A DNA stretch of 64,000 nt from an uncultured Clostridia bacterium. GTDB lineage: Bacteria; Bacillota; Clostridia; Christensenellales; Borkfalkiaceae. Made by a program: the position numbers and the translations under genes. Within the stretch, counting starts at the first letter, position 1, and every line of letters starts with the position of its first letter. Below the pieces are notes generated by a model. The model was not told where the DNA came from, searched no databases, and saw only the letters and a list, made by a program, of their open reading frames with translations. Positions 40,026 to 48,885 of the stretch are shown here, piece after piece. The stretch is from positions 1-64,000 of the forward strand of contig CANRGG010000007.1 of NCBI GenBank assembly GCA_947630115.1, written 5' to 3'.

Positions 40026-40940
40026 ATGGTGGATTTAAGTGTAAAAATTTGCGGCGTGGAGCTGAAAAACCCCGTCATTCCGGCGTCCGGCACCTTCGGG
40101 TTCGGCAGGGAATTTGCCGAGATTTACGACATCTCCTGTCTCGGCGCGGTCGCGACGAAGGGACTGACCCTCGAGGAGCGGCTGGGCAATCCCGTGCCCC
40201 GTATCGCGGAGAGCCGCGGCGTCATCCTCAACGCGGTGGGCCTGCAAAATCCCGGGGTGGAGCACTTCATCCGGGAGGATCTCGAATGGCTGAAAGCGCG
40301 GACGCGCGTCATCGCAAACGTCGCGGGAAAGACCCTTTCCGACTATGAAGCAATTTGCGCGCGGCTGGACGGACTCGTCGATCTGATCGAGCTCAACATC
40401 TCTTGTCCCAACGTGAAATGCGGCGGGATGGCGTTCGGGATCAGGCCCGAGAGCGTCAAAGAAGTGACCCGTATCGCAAAAAGCGCGCTCAAGAAGACGC
40501 CGCTCATCGTCAAACTCTCGCCCAACGTCGAGAGTATCGCAAGGAACGCGGCGGCGGCGGAGGAGGGCGGCGCGGACTGCCTGTCCCTCATCAACACCCT
40601 GACGGGAATGGCGATCGACGTCGAAACGCGGCGTCCCGTTCTCTTTAACAATACGGGCGGCGTTTCGGGCGCGGGCTTGAAGCCGATCGCTTTGCGCATG
40701 GTCTATGAGGCGAGCCGTGCGGTGAGCCTTCCCGTGATCGGCATGGGGGGGATCTGCCGCGGCGTGGACGCCGTCGAATTTCTGATGGCGGGCGCGAGCG
40801 CTGTGCAGGTCGGGACCCGGAATTTTGCGGACGCCCTTGCCTGCCCCAAGATCCTCGAAGAGCTGCGCGCCTGGTGCGACAGCCACGGGATCCGGAAGGT
40901 GAGCGAACTTACGGGAACTTTGAGGCCGAACGGCGGCTGA
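40026..40940 (+). CDS. pyrD: Dihydroorotate dehydrogenase, class 1B catalytic subunit
   Basis: The 304-aa FMN barrel has PVIPASGTFGFG at the N terminus and the class 1 catalytic Cys in NISCPNVKCGG, then NTGGVSGAGLKPIAL and GMGGICRG. It forms a complex with PyrK and uses NAD rather than fumarate or quinone, fitting anaerobic life. It starts 18 bp after pyrK. Confidence 0.96.
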   Translation: MVDLSVKICGVELKNPVIPASGTFGFGREFAEIYDISCLGAVATKGLTLEERLGNPVPRIAESRGVILNAVGLQNPGVEHFIREDLEWLKARTRVIANVAGKTLSDYEAICARLDGLVDLIELNISCPNVKCGGMAFGIRPESVKEVTRIAKSALKKTPLIVKLSPNVESIARNAAAAEEGGADCLSLINTLTGMAIDVETRRPVLFNNTGGVSGAGLKPIALRMVYEASRAVSLPVIGMGGICRGVDAVEFLMAGASAVQVGTRNFADALACPKILEELRAWCDSHGIRKVSELTGTLRPNGG

Positions 40941-40973
40941 GCCGGCCGAAAAAAAATCGAAAGAGGAGTATTT

Positions 40974-41627
40974 ATGCAGGAATATCAAAGAAATTTTATC
41001 CGCTTCATGGTGGAGAACGAAGTGCTGATGTTCGGGGACTTTACCTTGAAGAGCGGAAGAAAGGCGCCCTACTTCATCAATGCGGGCAAATATCGCACGG
41101 GTGCGCAGATCGCGCGGCTAGGCGAATACTATGCGCGCTGTTTTCTCGAACACGGGGTGCAGGCAAAGACGCTGATCGGTCCCGCCTATAAGGGGATCCC
41201 GCTCGCCGTCGCGACCGCCTTCGCACTCTCCGAAAATCATGGTTTGAACGTCGGATTCTGCTTTGACCGCAAGGAGATCAAGGACCACGGCGAGGGGGGG
41301 ATGTTCGTCGGGCAGACGCTGCGGGACGGCGACGAGGTGTGTATCATCGAGGACGTCATGACGTCGGGCAAGGCGCTTCGGGAAATCCTGCCGAAGATCG
41401 CGCAGGAGGCGAAAGTCCGCGTCGGTTCCATGATCATCTCGGTGGACCGGCAGGAAAAGGGCACGGGCGAGAAATCCGCCGTCGAGGAGGCGTATGAGGA
41501 ATTCGGCGTGCGGGTCTTTTCCATCGTCACACTGGAAGAGATCATCGAGGCGATCGAGGAAGGGGCGATCCCGGGGAAGGAATTCCTCGGCGCGATGAGG
41601 GAATACCGTGCGCAGTACGGCGCATGA
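40974..41627 (+). CDS. pyrE: Orotate phosphoribosyltransferase
   Basis: The 217-aa protein has FTLKSGRKAPYFIN near the N terminus and the PRPP-binding CIIEDVMTSGKALRE. It transfers phosphoribose to orotate, giving OMP for PyrF. It is the last gene of the pyr operon, with an AGAGGAG site and a strong terminator after it. carA/carB for carbamoyl phosphate are not in the window. Confidence 0.96.
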   Translation: MQEYQRNFIRFMVENEVLMFGDFTLKSGRKAPYFINAGKYRTGAQIARLGEYYARCFLEHGVQAKTLIGPAYKGIPLAVATAFALSENHGLNVGFCFDRKEIKDHGEGGMFVGQTLRDGDEVCIIEDVMTSGKALREILPKIAQEAKVRVGSMIISVDRQEKGTGEKSAVEEAYEEFGVRVFSIVTLEEIIEAIEEGAIPGKEFLGAMREYRAQYGA

Positions 41628-41653
41628 GGAAAACGGCAGCCAACCGGAAACGG

Positions 41654-41699
41654 AACGGCGCGCCCGTCCGCAGATCGAGGACGGGCGCGCCGTTTATTC
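41654..41699. terminator. Terminator after pyrE, shared with the convergent PRC-barrel gene
   Basis: AACGGCGCGCCCGTCC / GGACGGGCGCGCCGTT, 16-bp perfect stem with a 9-nt loop and a short T-rich tail. Confidence 0.85.
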
Positions 41700-41711
41700 T
41701 GTTTGATTTCG

Positions 41712-42374
41712 TCAGGCTTCGGTGAGAACGGCGGAGGCAAGCTCCAAAAGGCGGTTGTTCTCATGGGCGCGGCGAAGGGTCTCCGCCGTCACCCTGTCGC
41801 CCGCTGGGATCAGATCTTCTACCGCTTTGAGCGCCCGTTTCCCGATGAGATCGAGACGGTAGCCCATCTCCTCGGCGTCCGCTTTCCGCCGCCTTTCCGA
41901 TTGTCCGGGCTTGGCGGGCTCGGAGGATCGCTGCGGCTCCCGCTCTTTGCCGCAGGGTTTTTTCTTGGCGGGACGCTGTTTGCCGCCGCGGACGATCAGA
42001 CAGTTCCCGGCAAAGACCTGTCTTGCGGGGATCTGCTTTTCGCCGAACGCCCCGACGATCGTCAACGCGCCGTTCGCCCCGTCCGTCAGCGCGCCGGCGC
42101 CGCCCAAAAAGCCGCCGGTTTCGTCATAGACCGCCCTCCCCACGGGACAGGGGACGCCGATCGGGGAGGCGATCTTGTCCCCTTCCGCGATCACCGCGTC
42201 GCCGACCGACCTGATCGCCTTGGCGGGCAGGAAAAATTCCTCTTCCTCCTCGTCGGCGCAGGCAAGGGAGCAAAGTCTCGAGAGATCTTCGCTCAAAAAA
42301 AGTCCCGTGATATAGCCCCGATTTTCTCCGCCCGGGCTCAAAAGCGGTTTTCCGATGAGCATTGAATATTCCAT
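41712..42374 (-). CDS. PRC-barrel domain protein
   Basis: The 220-aa protein begins with PRC-barrel-like beta strands (SMLIGKPLLSPGGENRGYITGLFLSED). A second barrel-like part follows (PVGRAVYDETGGFLGGA). After about residue 135 a basic, Pro/Lys/Arg-rich linker leads to a helical C-terminal segment (LDLIGKRALKAVEDLIPAGD). The ATG at 42374 was chosen for its AGAGGT site; residues further upstream are not conserved-looking. Related small PRC proteins occur near sporulation genes in Firmicutes, but no function can be assigned. Confidence 0.75.
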   Translation of the reverse strand: MEYSMLIGKPLLSPGGENRGYITGLFLSEDLSRLCSLACADEEEEEFFLPAKAIRSVGDAVIAEGDKIASPIGVPCPVGRAVYDETGGFLGGAGALTDGANGALTIVGAFGEKQIPARQVFAGNCLIVRGGKQRPAKKKPCGKEREPQRSSEPAKPGQSERRRKADAEEMGYRLDLIGKRALKAVEDLIPAGDRVTAETLRRAHENNRLLELASAVLTEA

Positions 42375-42515
42375 TTCTTTTACCTCTTGCCTATGGATAC
42401 GAAAAGAGGGCGGGCGGCTTTTCGGGGAAAATTGCAAAACGAGGGCGCATTTTGTCGGGAAGAAGATCTGTGAAAACGAAAAAATTCACAAAAACGGAAA
42501 AGAACGGCAAAAGCA

Positions 42516-42544
42516 TTGACTTGTCTTTTGAATTGTGCTAAAAT
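42516..42544 (+). promoter_or_regulatory. gap promoter
   Basis: TTGACT (42516-42521), 17-nt spacer, TAAAAT (42539-42544). Confidence 0.85.
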
Positions 42545-42603
42545 AGCAAAAGATATCAAGGGCGCACAAAGAAAATGCACCGAAATGGGAGGTTTCATCA
42601 AAC

Positions 42604-43626
42604 ATGGCAAACGTAAGAGTGGCAATCAACGGATTCGGCAGGATCGGACGGCTCGCGTTCCGGCAGATGTTCGGAGCGGAAGGTTATGAGATCGTCGCGA
42701 TCAACGATCTTACAAGTCCGAGTATGCTCGCTCACCTTCTGAAGTACGATTCCGCGCAGGGCAGATACGAACATGCGGAGAGCGTGACAAGCGACGACGA
42801 GGCGGGGACGATCACCGTGCTCGGCAAGACGATCACGATCTACAAGGAAAAAGAGGCGCAAAATCTTCCCTGGGGCGAGATCGGCGTGGACGTCGTGCTC
42901 GAATGCACGGGTTTCTACTGCTCCAAGGATAAGGCGCAGGCGCACATCACGGCGGGCGCGAAGAAAGTCGTCATTTCCGCTCCCGCGGGAAAAGATCTTC
43001 CCACCATCGTTTTCGGCGTCAACGAAAATACCCTCAAAAAGACGGACGCGGTCATATCGGCGGCGTCCTGCACCACCAACTGCCTTGCGCCCATGGCGAA
43101 CGCTTTGCATAAGACCTTCCCCGTCCAATCGGGCATTATGACGACCGTCCATGCCTACACGGGCGATCAGATGTTGCTCGACGGGCCTCACCGCAAGGCG
43201 GATCTCAGAAGGGCGCGCGCGGCTGCGATCAACATCGTTCCCAACACGACGGGTGCGGCGAAGGCGATCGGGCTCGTCATCCCCGAGCTCGACGGCAAGC
43301 TCATCGGCTCGGCGCAGCGCGTTCCCGTCGCGACCGGCTCCACCACGATCCTTGTTGCGGTCGTCAAGGGCAAGGACGTCACGGTCGCTTCCGTCAACGA
43401 AGCGATGAAGAGCGCCGCTTCCGCCTCCTTCGGCTACACCGAGGAGCTTCTCGTCTCTTCGGACGTCATCGGAATGCGCTACGGCTCCCTCTTCGACGCC
43501 ACGCAGACGATGGTCCAGAAGATCGACGACGAGACCTATCAGGTGCAGGTCGTCGCATGGTATGACAACGAAAATTCCTATACGAGCCAGATGGTCCGCA
43601 CCATCAAGTACTTTGCGGAACTCTGA
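42604..43626 (+). CDS. gap: Glyceraldehyde-3-phosphate dehydrogenase, type I
   Basis: The 340-aa protein has the NAD fold [17 protein letters not shown], the active-site [12 protein letters not shown] with catalytic Cys, and later [14 protein letters not shown] and [12 protein letters not shown]. It oxidises GAP to 1,3-bisphosphoglycerate. It stands alone, without cggR or pgk/tpi next to it. A GGGAGG site lies 14 bases before the ATG, somewhat far. Confidence 0.98.
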   Translation: MANVRVAINGFGRIGRLAFRQMFGAEGYEIVAINDLTSPSMLAHLLKYDSAQGRYEHAESVTSDDEAGTITVLGKTITIYKEKEAQNLPWGEIGVDVVLECTGFYCSKDKAQAHITAGAKKVVISAPAGKDLPTIVFGVNENTLKKTDAVISAASCTTNCLAPMANALHKTFPVQSGIMTTVHAYTGDQMLLDGPHRKADLRRARAAAINIVPNTTGAAKAIGLVIPELDGKLIGSAQRVPVATGSTTILVAVVKGKDVTVASVNEAMKSAASASFGYTEELLVSSDVIGMRYGSLFDATQTMVQKIDDETYQVQVVAWYDNENSYTSQMVRTIKYFAEL

Positions 43627-43646
43627 TCGTTCTTCCTGAAAGCAAC

Positions 43647-43686
43647 GGGCGCCGCTCCCCGACGGGGAGCGGCGCCCCTTATTTTG
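43647..43686 (+). terminator. gap terminator
   Basis: GGGCGCCGCTCCCC / GGGGAGCGGCGCCC, 14-bp stem with a GAC loop, followed by CTTATTTTG. Confidence 0.92.
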
Positions 43687-43695
43687 CGCAAAAAC

Positions 43696-43725
43696 TTTAT
43701 TTTTCGCGGCCCGGCGGCATACAAT
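43696..43725 (+). promoter_or_regulatory. Candidate sigma-E type sporulation promoter for yqfCD
   Basis: CATACAAT (43718-43725) matches the sigma-E -10 of Bacillus and clostridial spore genes. TTTATTT 15 nt upstream (43696-43702) is a partial match to its AT-rich -35. It lies 8 nt before the yqfC ATG. Confidence 0.6.
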
Positions 43726-43733
43726 AGAGGGAT

Positions 43734-43985
43734 ATGAGGCTGTTTTCGGAAATTGCAAGATCGCTCGGCGCCGAGGCGGGGACGGGCGTTTGCTACACCG
43801 TCCTCGAAGGGCAGGGCGGCTATTTTCAGAACGTAAAAAAGATCGCCGAATTTTCGCAGGAATCCGTCCTTTTGCGCGGAAAAAAGGGGAGCCTTCGGAT
43901 CGTCGGGAAAAATCTTTCCCTGTCCAAGTACTATGCGGGCGATCTGGCTCTTCTCGGCGAGATCGAACGGGTGGAGAGGGAATGA
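43734..43985 (+). CDS. yqfC: Sporulation protein YqfC
   Basis: The 83-aa YabP/YqfC-family protein has the central pattern VLLRGKKGSLRIVGKNLSLSKYYAGDLALLGEI. In Bacillus it is made in the mother cell under sigma-E and is needed for late spore development. The identity is fixed by the following yqfD. The ATG overlaps an AGAGGG site that sits at the presumed 5' end of the message. Confidence 0.87.
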   Translation: MRLFSEIARSLGAEAGTGVCYTVLEGQGGYFQNVKKIAEFSQESVLLRGKKGSLRIVGKNLSLSKYYAGDLALLGEIERVERE

Positions 43986-43986
43986 A

Positions 43987-44859
43987 ATGAAATTCGGGAA
44001 ATTCGGAAAACTCAGGATCGAAGTCTCCTCGCTGAGCTGCGATCGCGTGCTCGACAAGCTCGCAAGGGAAAAGATCGCCGTCTTTTCGGCGCGGAAAACG
44101 AGAAAAAACCAAATAAGTTTCGAGGTCTTGGCAAAAGACAGCGAAAAAGTTTTTGCAATTTTGCGCGGTTCATGTTATAATATCGTTGAGGTGCGCGGTC
44201 GCGGGCTGAATTTGTTCTACAAAAAATGCCTGAGCTGCGTTGGGCTCATTCTCGGCGCGGCGCTCTTCTGCCTCCTCGTCCTCGGCGCCGAGAAGCGCAT
44301 TTTCCGGATCGACGTCGTGGGCAGCGGCGCATATTATGAGCCGCAGATCATAAAACTTCTGGAAGAGGGCGGCGTAAAGAAATTTTCCGAGGCGCCGAAG
44401 GAAACGGCGGAGATCTCGGCGAAGATCCTTTCCCTTCCCCGGGTGAGCTACTGCTCGATCGGGGCAAAAGGGGGGATTTTGACGGTCGAAGTTCGCGTCA
44501 GCGAGGAAACGGTCCCCTTAAAAAGCGAGAAGCTCTCCGCACCCCTGTCGGGGAAGATCGAGGAGATGACCGTCTTGCGGGGAACGCCGCTTGCCGCCGT
44601 CGGGGACGAAGTGCAGGCGGGCCAAATCCTTGTCGAAAACTATGCGCTCTACGGCGCGGAGCAGCGGGAAGTGCTCGTCATCGCGCGGGTCAGACTCTCC
44701 TATCCCGTCCAAGAAGTTTTCGCGGGAAACGAGGAGCAGGCAAGATCGGGCGCCTATCTCAAATACGGACGGCTGCAAGATCTTCGATGTGAAAAAACGG
44801 ACGGCGGGTTTCTGATCGCGGGGACCGCGTTTGCGGAGGCGTCGCTCAATCTGAACTGA
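43987..44859 (+). CDS. yqfD: Sporulation protein YqfD (short form)
   Basis: The 290-aa protein has an N-terminal soluble domain, one membrane helix (about residues 85-103) and an extracytoplasmic POTRA-like part (IFRIDVVGSGAYYEPQIIKLLEEGGVKKF). A barrel-sandwich-like segment follows (GKIEEMTVLRGTPLAAVGDEVQAGQILVEN, shown as landmark). Bacillus YqfD is close to 400 aa, so this copy lacks roughly the last quarter. It starts 1 bp after yqfC. Confidence 0.85.
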   Translation: MKFGKFGKLRIEVSSLSCDRVLDKLAREKIAVFSARKTRKNQISFEVLAKDSEKVFAILRGSCYNIVEVRGRGLNLFYKKCLSCVGLILGAALFCLLVLGAEKRIFRIDVVGSGAYYEPQIIKLLEEGGVKKFSEAPKETAEISAKILSLPRVSYCSIGAKGGILTVEVRVSEETVPLKSEKLSAPLSGKIEEMTVLRGTPLAAVGDEVQAGQILVENYALYGAEQREVLVIARVRLSYPVQEVFAGNEEQARSGAYLKYGRLQDLRCEKTDGGFLIAGTAFAEASLNLN

Positions 44860-44880
44860 ACGGTCACGGAGGGAAAAAAC

Positions 44881-45867
44881 ATCAAAACATTCACGGTGGA
44901 AACGGGCGGCGCGGATAGTTTGCAGCGCATTCTCGGAATTTTCGACGAAAATCTCAACATCATCTCGCGCGAGCTGGGGCTTTCCGCGCGCGTGGACGGC
45001 ACGAAGATCGTCTTTGAAGGAGAAGAGGCCCAGACGGGCGCGGAAGTGGTCAAGGGACTGCTCTCGATCGTCGAGGCGGGCGAGACGATCGACCGGGGCA
45101 ATCTTCTGTACTGTATCGAACTTGCCAAGGAGGGAAGAGCGGGGGATCTGAAGGACATGCTCTCGGGCGTCGTCGCGGTGACTTCGCGGGGAAAGCCCGT
45201 CAAATGCAAGACGGTCGGGCAAAAGGACTATGTGAGCTCGATCAAAAAGAACACGATCACCTTCGGCGTGGGGCCCGCGGGAACGGGAAAGACCTACCTT
45301 GCGGTCTGCCTTGCCGTTGCGGCGTATAAAAACAAAGAGACGGAGAAGATCATTTTGACCCGTCCCGCGGTGGAGGCGGGCGAAAAGCTCGGCTTTCTTC
45401 CCGGCGATCTTCAAACCAAGGTCGATCCCTATCTTCGTCCCCTTTATGACGCGTTGCAGGAGATGTTCGGCCTGGAAACGTACGCAAAGCTCATGGAAAA
45501 AGGGGTGATCGAGGTCGCCCCGCTCGCCTATATGCGCGGCAGAACGCTCTCGAACGCGTTCGTCATCCTCGACGAGGCGCAGAACGCCACGCGCGAACAG
45601 ATGAAGATGTTTCTGACCCGTCTCGGCGACGGCAGCAAGATGGTCGTCACGGGCGATCTCACGCAGACCGACCTTCCCGAGGGCAAGACGAGCGGGTTAA
45701 GACAAGCTGTCTCCATTCTCAAAGGGGTGGAGGACATTGCGATCTGCACCCTCACCGAAAAGGACGTCGTGCGCCATCCTCTCGTCATGAAGATCGTGCG
45801 CGCCTATGAAAAATGCGGCAGGGAAAGCTCCCCGGCTTCCGGAAAAGGCAAAGGAGAACGAAGATGA
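44881..45867 (+). CDS. phoH: PhoH-family ATPase, probable ATC start codon
   Basis: The 328-aa protein has an N-terminal KH-like region and a C-terminal P-loop domain with Walker A GPAGTGKTYLAV, RPAVEAGEKLGFLPGD, Walker B VILDEAQNA and LTQTDLP. PhoH (YbeZ-like) proteins are linked to RNA metabolism and pair with YbeY, found two genes later. No ATG, GTG or TTG lies between the upstream in-frame stop and the typical N-terminal residues. The GGAGGG site (44868-44873) is spaced 7 nt from ATC at 44881. GTG at 44896 is the nearest standard start but is 22 nt from that site and would cut into the domain. Confidence 0.9.
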   Translation: MKTFTVETGGADSLQRILGIFDENLNIISRELGLSARVDGTKIVFEGEEAQTGAEVVKGLLSIVEAGETIDRGNLLYCIELAKEGRAGDLKDMLSGVVAVTSRGKPVKCKTVGQKDYVSSIKKNTITFGVGPAGTGKTYLAVCLAVAAYKNKETEKIILTRPAVEAGEKLGFLPGDLQTKVDPYLRPLYDALQEMFGLETYAKLMEKGVIEVAPLAYMRGRTLSNAFVILDEAQNATREQMKMFLTRLGDGSKMVVTGDLTQTDLPEGKTSGLRQAVSILKGVEDIAICTLTEKDVVRHPLVMKIVRAYEKCGRESSPASGKGKGERR

Positions 45868-47414
45868 AATACAGCGAAGAAGTGAAAAACATGCGGATGA
45901 AGCTCTTGCGCAGCGCGCTCTATTTTGCCCTGTGCTATGCGATCTTTCTCATCTTCATCTGTTTCATGATCTTCATCAACGATCCGCATAATTGGGTGGG
46001 CTATTTCCGAAACGATTACACCCGTTTCCTTTCGCTCTGTATCTGCGTTCTGCTCTTGTTCGCAGTCGTCTATTTCTACTTTTATTTCGAGAGCAAAGAA
46101 TTTCTCACGAGTCCGAAAAATATATTTCTCATCTTTTCGCTCATGATGCTCTCCTTGCTCATCTGCTATCTGTTCGGCAGATTTATCAGCGTCTTTGCGC
46201 GTCCCATGGCGCTGCTTGCCCTGCTCTCGCTCTTTTTGTTCAACCGTCGGCAGGCGATCCTGCTCAATTTCGTTTTTTCCCTTCTCATTTTTGTGACGGA
46301 TACTTATACGGGCAACTTTACGGCGACGAGTGATGGCGGGTTTGCCAAACTTCCCGCGATGGCGGACGTCGTGGGCAGCGGTGAGGTGTATTATTCGCTC
46401 ATGCTCGGCTTTGTCTGCGGCACGTTCGCGACGCTCACGGCGGGCAATACCAAGACGCGCGGCTCGCTGCTGCTCCTCGGGACCTTCCTTTCGGTGCCGA
46501 CCATTCTCATCATTCTGCTTCTGGAACTTCCCGTCCTCTCTTCGACGGGGAATTGGATCGCATACAGCGCGTCGGCGGGCTTCGGCGTCATGGGATGCTT
46601 TTTGTCGACGGCGCTCGCGCTCTGCTTCATGCCGCTTTTCGAGGTCGTGTTCGGACGGCTCACGGTGTTCCGTCTCAGGGAGCTGACGAGCCCGAACATG
46701 CCGCTCATCCAGCGGCTCCGCTCCGAAGCGCCCGGGACGTTCAACCATTCCCTCATTGTGGCGCAGCTTGCCGAGACCTGCGCGATCGCGATCGGCGAGA
46801 ATGCCGAGCTCGCCCGCGCCGCCGCGTACTATCACGACGTCGGGAAGCTCAAAGAGCCCGACTGTTTCACCGAAAACCAGCAGGGATACAACGTCCATGA
46901 CGAGCTCACGCCCGAACTTTCGGCGGACATCATCCGCTCGCACGCAAAGGACGGGTACGAACTTCTGATCAACGCCAGATTGCCCAAGGAGATCGCCGAC
47001 GTCGCGCGGGAACACCACGGCACCCTTCCCATCAAATATTTCTACGACAAGGCCATGCGTCTTTCGGGGGGAGATTCGAGGATCGAGGATTATTCCTATC
47101 TGGGTCCCACCCCGCGCAGCAAGATCTCTGCGATTATCATGATCGCCGACGCTTCGGAGGCCGCGGCGCGGAGCTTGAAAGACCGTTCGCCCGAGAATGT
47201 GGAACGGGTTGTCCGGACCATCATCGAGGAGAGAATGGACCTCGATCAATTCTCCGACTGCGCCGTCACCATGCGCGATCTTTCCGTCATCAAGGGCAGC
47301 CTTGTGGACGCGCTTTCGGGCGTCCATCACCACCGGGTGAAATATCCGTCCATCCGCTTCAACCGCGCGCGGCAGGCGGTCAAGGACGAGGAGGAGCCGC
47401 ATGACGAGAGCTGA
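45864..47414 (+). CDS. Membrane HD-domain phosphohydrolase (PgpH-like, truncated N-terminal part)
   Basis: The 516-aa protein has seven membrane helices (about residues 15-275) and then a cytosolic HD domain with NHSLIVAQLAE, AAAYYHDVGKLKEP, REHHGTLPIKYFY and IIMIADASEAAAR. In PgpH this domain hydrolyses c-di-AMP. Typical PgpH is about 700 aa and has an extracellular 7TMR-HDED domain between helices 1 and 2. Here that domain is replaced by a short loop, so ligand sensing is probably lost. The ATG overlaps the phoH stop. Confidence 0.9.
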   Translation: MKYSEEVKNMRMKLLRSALYFALCYAIFLIFICFMIFINDPHNWVGYFRNDYTRFLSLCICVLLLFAVVYFYFYFESKEFLTSPKNIFLIFSLMMLSLLICYLFGRFISVFARPMALLALLSLFLFNRRQAILLNFVFSLLIFVTDTYTGNFTATSDGGFAKLPAMADVVGSGEVYYSLMLGFVCGTFATLTAGNTKTRGSLLLLGTFLSVPTILIILLLELPVLSSTGNWIAYSASAGFGVMGCFLSTALALCFMPLFEVVFGRLTVFRLRELTSPNMPLIQRLRSEAPGTFNHSLIVAQLAETCAIAIGENAELARAAAYYHDVGKLKEPDCFTENQQGYNVHDELTPELSADIIRSHAKDGYELLINARLPKEIADVAREHHGTLPIKYFYDKAMRLSGGDSRIEDYSYLGPTPRSKISAIIMIADASEAAARSLKDRSPENVERVVRTIIEERMDLDQFSDCAVTMRDLSVIKGSLVDALSGVHHHRVKYPSIRFNRARQAVKDEEEPHDES

Positions 47415-47898
47415 GTTTTTTGCCGACTGCGAAGGGCTTCCCGAAGAGGACGTCCGACGGCTCTGCGGGGCGCTTTCGGGGATCGCCGAGGCGGACAGGC
47501 CGCTCCTCTTCGAGCTTGTGTTCGTGGACGGGGAGGAGATCCGCGCCCTCAATTTGTCGCAGCGCGGTATCGACAAAATCACAGACGTATTGAGTTTTCC
47601 GACCATGGAGGGCATAAAAGGGCAGCTCATTTCGTCCGAAGAGCATGCGGAAGAACTCGACGAAGCGGACAGGCTCCTCATCGGGAGCGTCGTCATCAAC
47701 AAGGAGCGCGCGAGAGAACAGGCGGAGGAGTACGGACACTCCTTTGAGCGTGAACTCTTCTATCTTGCCGTGCACGGCGTGCTGCACTGCCTCGGATACG
47801 ACCACGAAACGGAGGAAGAGCGGGCGGAAATGCGCGCAAAAGAGGAGGAAGTTTTGCGGAAAATGGGACTTTCCGTCGACGGGGAGGAAGGAAAATGA
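47401..47898 (+). CDS. ybeY: Endoribonuclease YbeY
   Basis: The 165-aa metalloprotein has the three-His zinc motif HGVLHCLGYDH near the C terminus and the preceding DKITDVLSFP. It acts in 16S rRNA 3'-end maturation and ribosome quality control, functionally linked to Era. It overlaps the HD gene by 14 bp and era by 4 bp. Confidence 0.96.
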   Translation: MTRAEFFADCEGLPEEDVRRLCGALSGIAEADRPLLFELVFVDGEEIRALNLSQRGIDKITDVLSFPTMEGIKGQLISSEEHAEELDEADRLLIGSVVINKERAREQAEEYGHSFERELFYLAVHGVLHCLGYDHETEEERAEMRAKEEEVLRKMGLSVDGEEGK

Positions 47899-48785
47899 AG
47901 TGCGGGACGGTTGCCGTCATCGGCAAGGCGAATGCGGGAAAAAGCACCCTCATCAACGTTTTGGTGGGGGAGAAGGTCGCCATCGTCTCCCCCAAACCGC
48001 AGACGACGAGGGACCGGATCCTCGGGATTTTGAACCGCGAACAGGGACAGATCGTCTTTGCGGACACGCCCGGGATCTACCGCAAGCGGAACGAGCTCAC
48101 GAGCCTCATGATGAAAACGACGGAGAACACCGGCAAGGAAGCGGACGCCATCCTCTATGTCCTCGACGGGCACAATCCGCTCGAAGAGAGCGATTTCGAG
48201 CTCATCGGGAAATATGCGGCGCTCGGGCTCCCGATGTTGATCGCCTATACCAAGATCGACATCATGCCCGCGGAAAAGATCCCCGAGGACGTCAAAAGGC
48301 TGTTCGAGGCGGGCATTTCGCAGGACGTGTGCCCTGTTTCGGCGCGGAAGGGGAAAAATCTCAAAAAACTCGAGGAGGCGATCTTCCGGATGTTGCCGGA
48401 GGGGGAGCCCCTCTTTCCGGAGGACATCGTCTCCGACAAGAGCGAAAAATTCATGATCGCCGAGATCATGCGCGAAAAGATCCTGCTCAAATACGAAAAA
48501 GAGATCCCGCACGGGGCGGCGGTCGTCGTCAATAAGTTCGAGGTCCGCGAGGACGGCGTGGCGGAGATCTCGCTCGATATCGTCTGTGAAAAATACAACC
48601 ATAAGGCGATCCTCATCGGGAAACAGGGCAGGGCACTCAAAGAGGCGGCGTCGTTTGCACGGCAGGATATGGAAAAATTTCTGGGCAGAAAGGTGTTTTT
48701 GACGACCTATGTCAAGGTGCGCGAGGATTGGCGGGACCGCGGCGGGCTCCTGCGCGAGCTGGGCTATTCGGGCAACGAAGAATAA
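47895..48785 (+). CDS. era: GTPase Era
   Basis: The 296-aa protein has G1 GKANAGKSTLINVL, G3 DTPG, G4 TKID and a C-terminal KH domain (LIGKQGRALKEAASFARQD). It binds the 3' end of 16S rRNA during 30S assembly. Ser-Ala-Arg (SARKGKN) forms G5. It is full length and follows ybeY in the conserved order. Confidence 0.98.
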   Translation: MKCGTVAVIGKANAGKSTLINVLVGEKVAIVSPKPQTTRDRILGILNREQGQIVFADTPGIYRKRNELTSLMMKTTENTGKEADAILYVLDGHNPLEESDFELIGKYAALGLPMLIAYTKIDIMPAEKIPEDVKRLFEAGISQDVCPVSARKGKNLKKLEEAIFRMLPEGEPLFPEDIVSDKSEKFMIAEIMREKILLKYEKEIPHGAAVVVNKFEVREDGVAEISLDIVCEKYNHKAILIGKQGRALKEAASFARQDMEKFLGRKVFLTTYVKVREDWRDRGGLLRELGYSGNEE

Positions 48786-48885
48786 AAGCGAAGTGTAAGA
48801 ACGAAGAATGAGGCCGCTTTCTTCGGGCGCGCCGCGCATAAGATGAGGGCGTTTCCCCATACTGAAAGGGAAGGGGGGAACGAGG

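Noticed and set aside
45804..47702. A 632-codon minus-strand open frame opposite the HD phosphohydrolase
   Set aside because: It is charged low-complexity with no motif and lies opposite a gene with seven helices and a complete HD domain.
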